Positions 15,912 through 17,371 of a stretch of DNA of 17,371 nucleotides are shown here, in pieces; the first letter of the stretch is position 1, and every line of letters starts with the position of its first letter. The DNA comes from Planctomycetota bacterium (GTDB taxonomy: Bacteria; Planctomycetota; Brocadiia; SM23-32), in NCBI GenBank assembly GCA_018400625.1, contig JAGYMJ010000336.1, positions 1 to 17,371 on the forward strand, read 5' to 3'. Below the pieces are notes generated by a model. That model did not search any database, was not told the origin of the DNA, and was given only the letters and a program-made list of their open reading frames with translations. The position numbers and the translations under genes are program-made.

Positions 15912-17371
15912 TTAATAGTTGCTGTGTTGATCGTGATGATCCGGGGCATCGTATGTGAAATACCGAAAACCGACATCCGGACCCGCCTCGGCCCCACTTA
16001 CAATAAAATTTCCCGGAGATTGAACTCCGTGGAGCCAGCTTCCGCCGGCCGTTTTCCCCTTGGAAACCCATTCGGCCGCATTGCCCATAAGATTCAATGC
16101 ACCGCACAAGCTTCGCCCCCCCTGCAATGCAAATACCGGCAGGGTCTCCCCATAACCAGCTGAGGGATGATTGCAAAGGCCTATACTGTAATCGTTCCCC
16201 CATGGGTATTTCCGAGGCCGTCCACCCGATCCCGGATGAGTTTGATGTACGGCAAGACGCCATATAGATTCAGTTAGTGGATGGCATCTGATCCCGAATT
16301 TGCTGCTTTTCCACTGACAGAAAGCTATCACGTCCTCATAAGTAACGTTCACGACAGGATGGTAACGCAAATGATACGGGAAAAACCATTCATCATGTTC
16401 CGACCAATGACATGGCAGGGACCGTCCCTTATCGCGAATAAATTCGGAATATTCGTCATTGGAAACCTGATAGCGGGCTATATAAGCATCGTATGGCAGA
16501 TGTATATCGGAAGACCATTCAAGCTTCAAGTCAGCCTTGTCCAATCTTACAAAGCCCTGCCTGTAGGGTGGTGCCGGGACGGGTTCAATGACGTCCCGAA
16601 ATCCGGTCAGAGGAGGCAAAACACGGTGTGCCACACCAACACGATGGTTCCCTCCCTCCAACCGACCATCGACAGCGTTTTCCATACGGTTTATAAAACA
16701 AGTGGTCAGGTTCATCCCGCCTTCAGCAGCACTGCCCCCCATCCTAGCCAGTTGGGGGCGGCCTCCCCCCTCAGGAAGGATGTATCGCGTCAGTTCCCAA
16801 GTATTGCCGACCATATCTTCAACTCCGCAGGGGCCTGCACCGTGCGGATGTTGATCGACTCGAGTGATAAATAACTCGCTGTGGGACTTCACCATATCTG
16901 CGCCGTATATGCAACCGTGTTGTTCGGGACAATTGCAGTAGTGCGGTTCGAACTCATCGCCCCAAGGGAAAAGCCTTCCATCCTGTCCGCGTGCCGCCTT
17001 CTCCCACTGGAACCGCCCCGGCAGGCGTGTGTTACGCCAATCGCAAAAAGCATCCACATCCTTACCTGTCAATCCTGTTACAGGTTTCTTCCCCTCGCGA
17101 GTTAAAAAATCCGGGTCTTCATCCGATTCCCAGCGTTTCGGAATTCCTGGATAATTTTCCGCGTTGATAAAATCCTTCCACTCACGATTTGTTATGGGAT
17201 AACGCCGAATAAAAAAAAACGGTATGTTCGAAGAGCCTTCCGGGTGTTTGCACGCCAGGTCTTTCACCACATGCCCGGGAGATTTAAGGTTTTTAAGTAA
17301 CTGAGTGCGTTGCGGAGACGGCCCGTATCCGAACTTGAATTCACCGCCCGGGACTCTAACATATACTTTGG
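15912..17371 (-). CDS. Tandem FGE-sulfatase-domain protein (N-terminus beyond the window)
   Basis: The frame stays open to the right edge, so the true start and any N-terminal domain are outside. GTG at 17270 is internal, because coding character continues upstream (residues reading VRVPGGEF, the usual opening of an FGE domain). The visible 485 residues hold two FGE-sulfatase (C-type-lectin-like) domains, about 1-265 and 265-485. Landmarks are RRYPITN, TGLTGKDVDAFCDWRNTRLPG, FPWGDEF, DMVGN and GFRDV in the first, and PVVNVTYEDVIAFCQWK, YPWGNDY, NLMGNAAEW, GGSW and VGFRY in the second. The cysteine pair that follows GGS[WY] in true formylglycine-generating enzymes is absent, so a binding rather than oxidase role is likely (inference). 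No membrane segment is visible. It is a paralogue of the C-terminal half of the next gene downstream, 39 bases away. Family assignment is firm; function is unknown. Confidence 0.9.
   Translation of the reverse strand, partial: KVYVRVPGGEFKFGYGPSPQRTQLLKNLKSPGHVVKDLACKHPEGSSNIPFFFIRRYPITNREWKDFINAENYPGIPKRWESDEDPDFLTREGKKPVTGLTGKDVDAFCDWRNTRLPGRFQWEKAARGQDGRLFPWGDEFEPHYCNCPEQHGCIYGADMVKSHSELFITRVDQHPHGAGPCGVEDMVGNTWELTRYILPEGGGRPQLARMGGSAAEGGMNLTTCFINRMENAVDGRLEGGNHRVGVAHRVLPPLTGFRDVIEPVPAPPYRQGFVRLDKADLKLEWSSDIHLPYDAYIARYQVSNDEYSEFIRDKGRSLPCHWSEHDEWFFPYHLRYHPVVNVTYEDVIAFCQWKSSKFGIRCHPLTESIWRLAVHQTHPGSGGRPRKYPWGNDYSIGLCNHPSAGYGETLPVFALQGGRSLCGALNLMGNAAEWVSKGKTAGGSWLHGVQSPGNFIVSGAEAGPDVGFRYFTYDAPDHHDQHSNY

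Noticed and set aside
13056..17371. FGE domains as active formylglycine-generating enzymes or sulfatase activators
   Set aside because: The cysteine pair after GGS[WY] is missing or mis-spaced in all four copies, and no sulfatase gene is present.
13056..17371. FGE domains as variable proteins of a diversity-generating retroelement
   Set aside because: No reverse transcriptase or template/variable repeat pair is visible in the window.

Overview
The window is one co-directional block of eleven genes on the minus strand: nine complete and one cut off at each edge. Transcription runs from high to low coordinates. Intergenic gaps are at most about 90 bases, nearly all genes have a clear Shine-Dalgarno sequence, and I see no convincing terminator or internal promoter, so it reads as one long operon whose promoter lies beyond the right edge. 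No stretch over 300 bases lacks a gene. There are no RNA genes, insertion sequences, CRISPR arrays or integration sites. The host is probably a Gram-negative bacterium: there is an ExbB/ExbD-type channel pair, a probable lipoprotein, a secreted C-terminally anchored protein and AGGAGG-type ribosome binding sites. Base composition looks mid-GC by eye. The sequence alone does not name the lineage; large multidomain proteins of this kind are typical of Desulfobacterota, Planctomycetes-group and similar genomes (weak inference).

Layout in transcription order. (1) 17371-15912: tandem FGE-sulfatase-fold protein, N-terminus outside the window. (2) 15872-13056: caspase-like peptidase fused to Ig-like domains and two FGE-fold domains. 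(3) 12982-10241: ExbB/TolQ/MotA-type channel protein with a very large cytosolic extension holding four 20-residue repeats and a probable beta-propeller. (4) 10202-8178: Hsp70-like protein with degenerate nucleotide-binding motifs. (5) 8171-7272: cysteine-cluster protein with a DnaJ-like zinc motif. (6) 7235-7053: 60-residue minimal ExbD/TolR-like membrane subunit. (7) 7028-5649: probable lipoprotein with Ig-like (He_PIG-type) domains. (8) 5631-3793: secreted, C-terminally anchored protein with about six Ig-like domains. (9) 3750-2779: HExxH (gluzincin-like) metallopeptidase. (10) 2691-133: J-domain-like N-terminus followed by coiled coil, membrane hairpin and coiled coil. (11) 109-1: start of an unidentified gene.

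Taken together, the operon combines a proton-channel-type membrane complex (3, 6), an Hsp70/J-like/zinc-finger chaperone set (4, 5, 10), envelope Ig-like proteins (7, 8), two proteases of different class (2, 9) and FGE-fold modules (1, 2). A working model, which is inference, is an envelope-spanning sensor that uses a proton-motive-force stator ring and a specialised chaperone to gate cytosolic caspase activity. This would resemble a Zorya-like or suicide-type conflict system, but with a component list I do not recognise as any described system.
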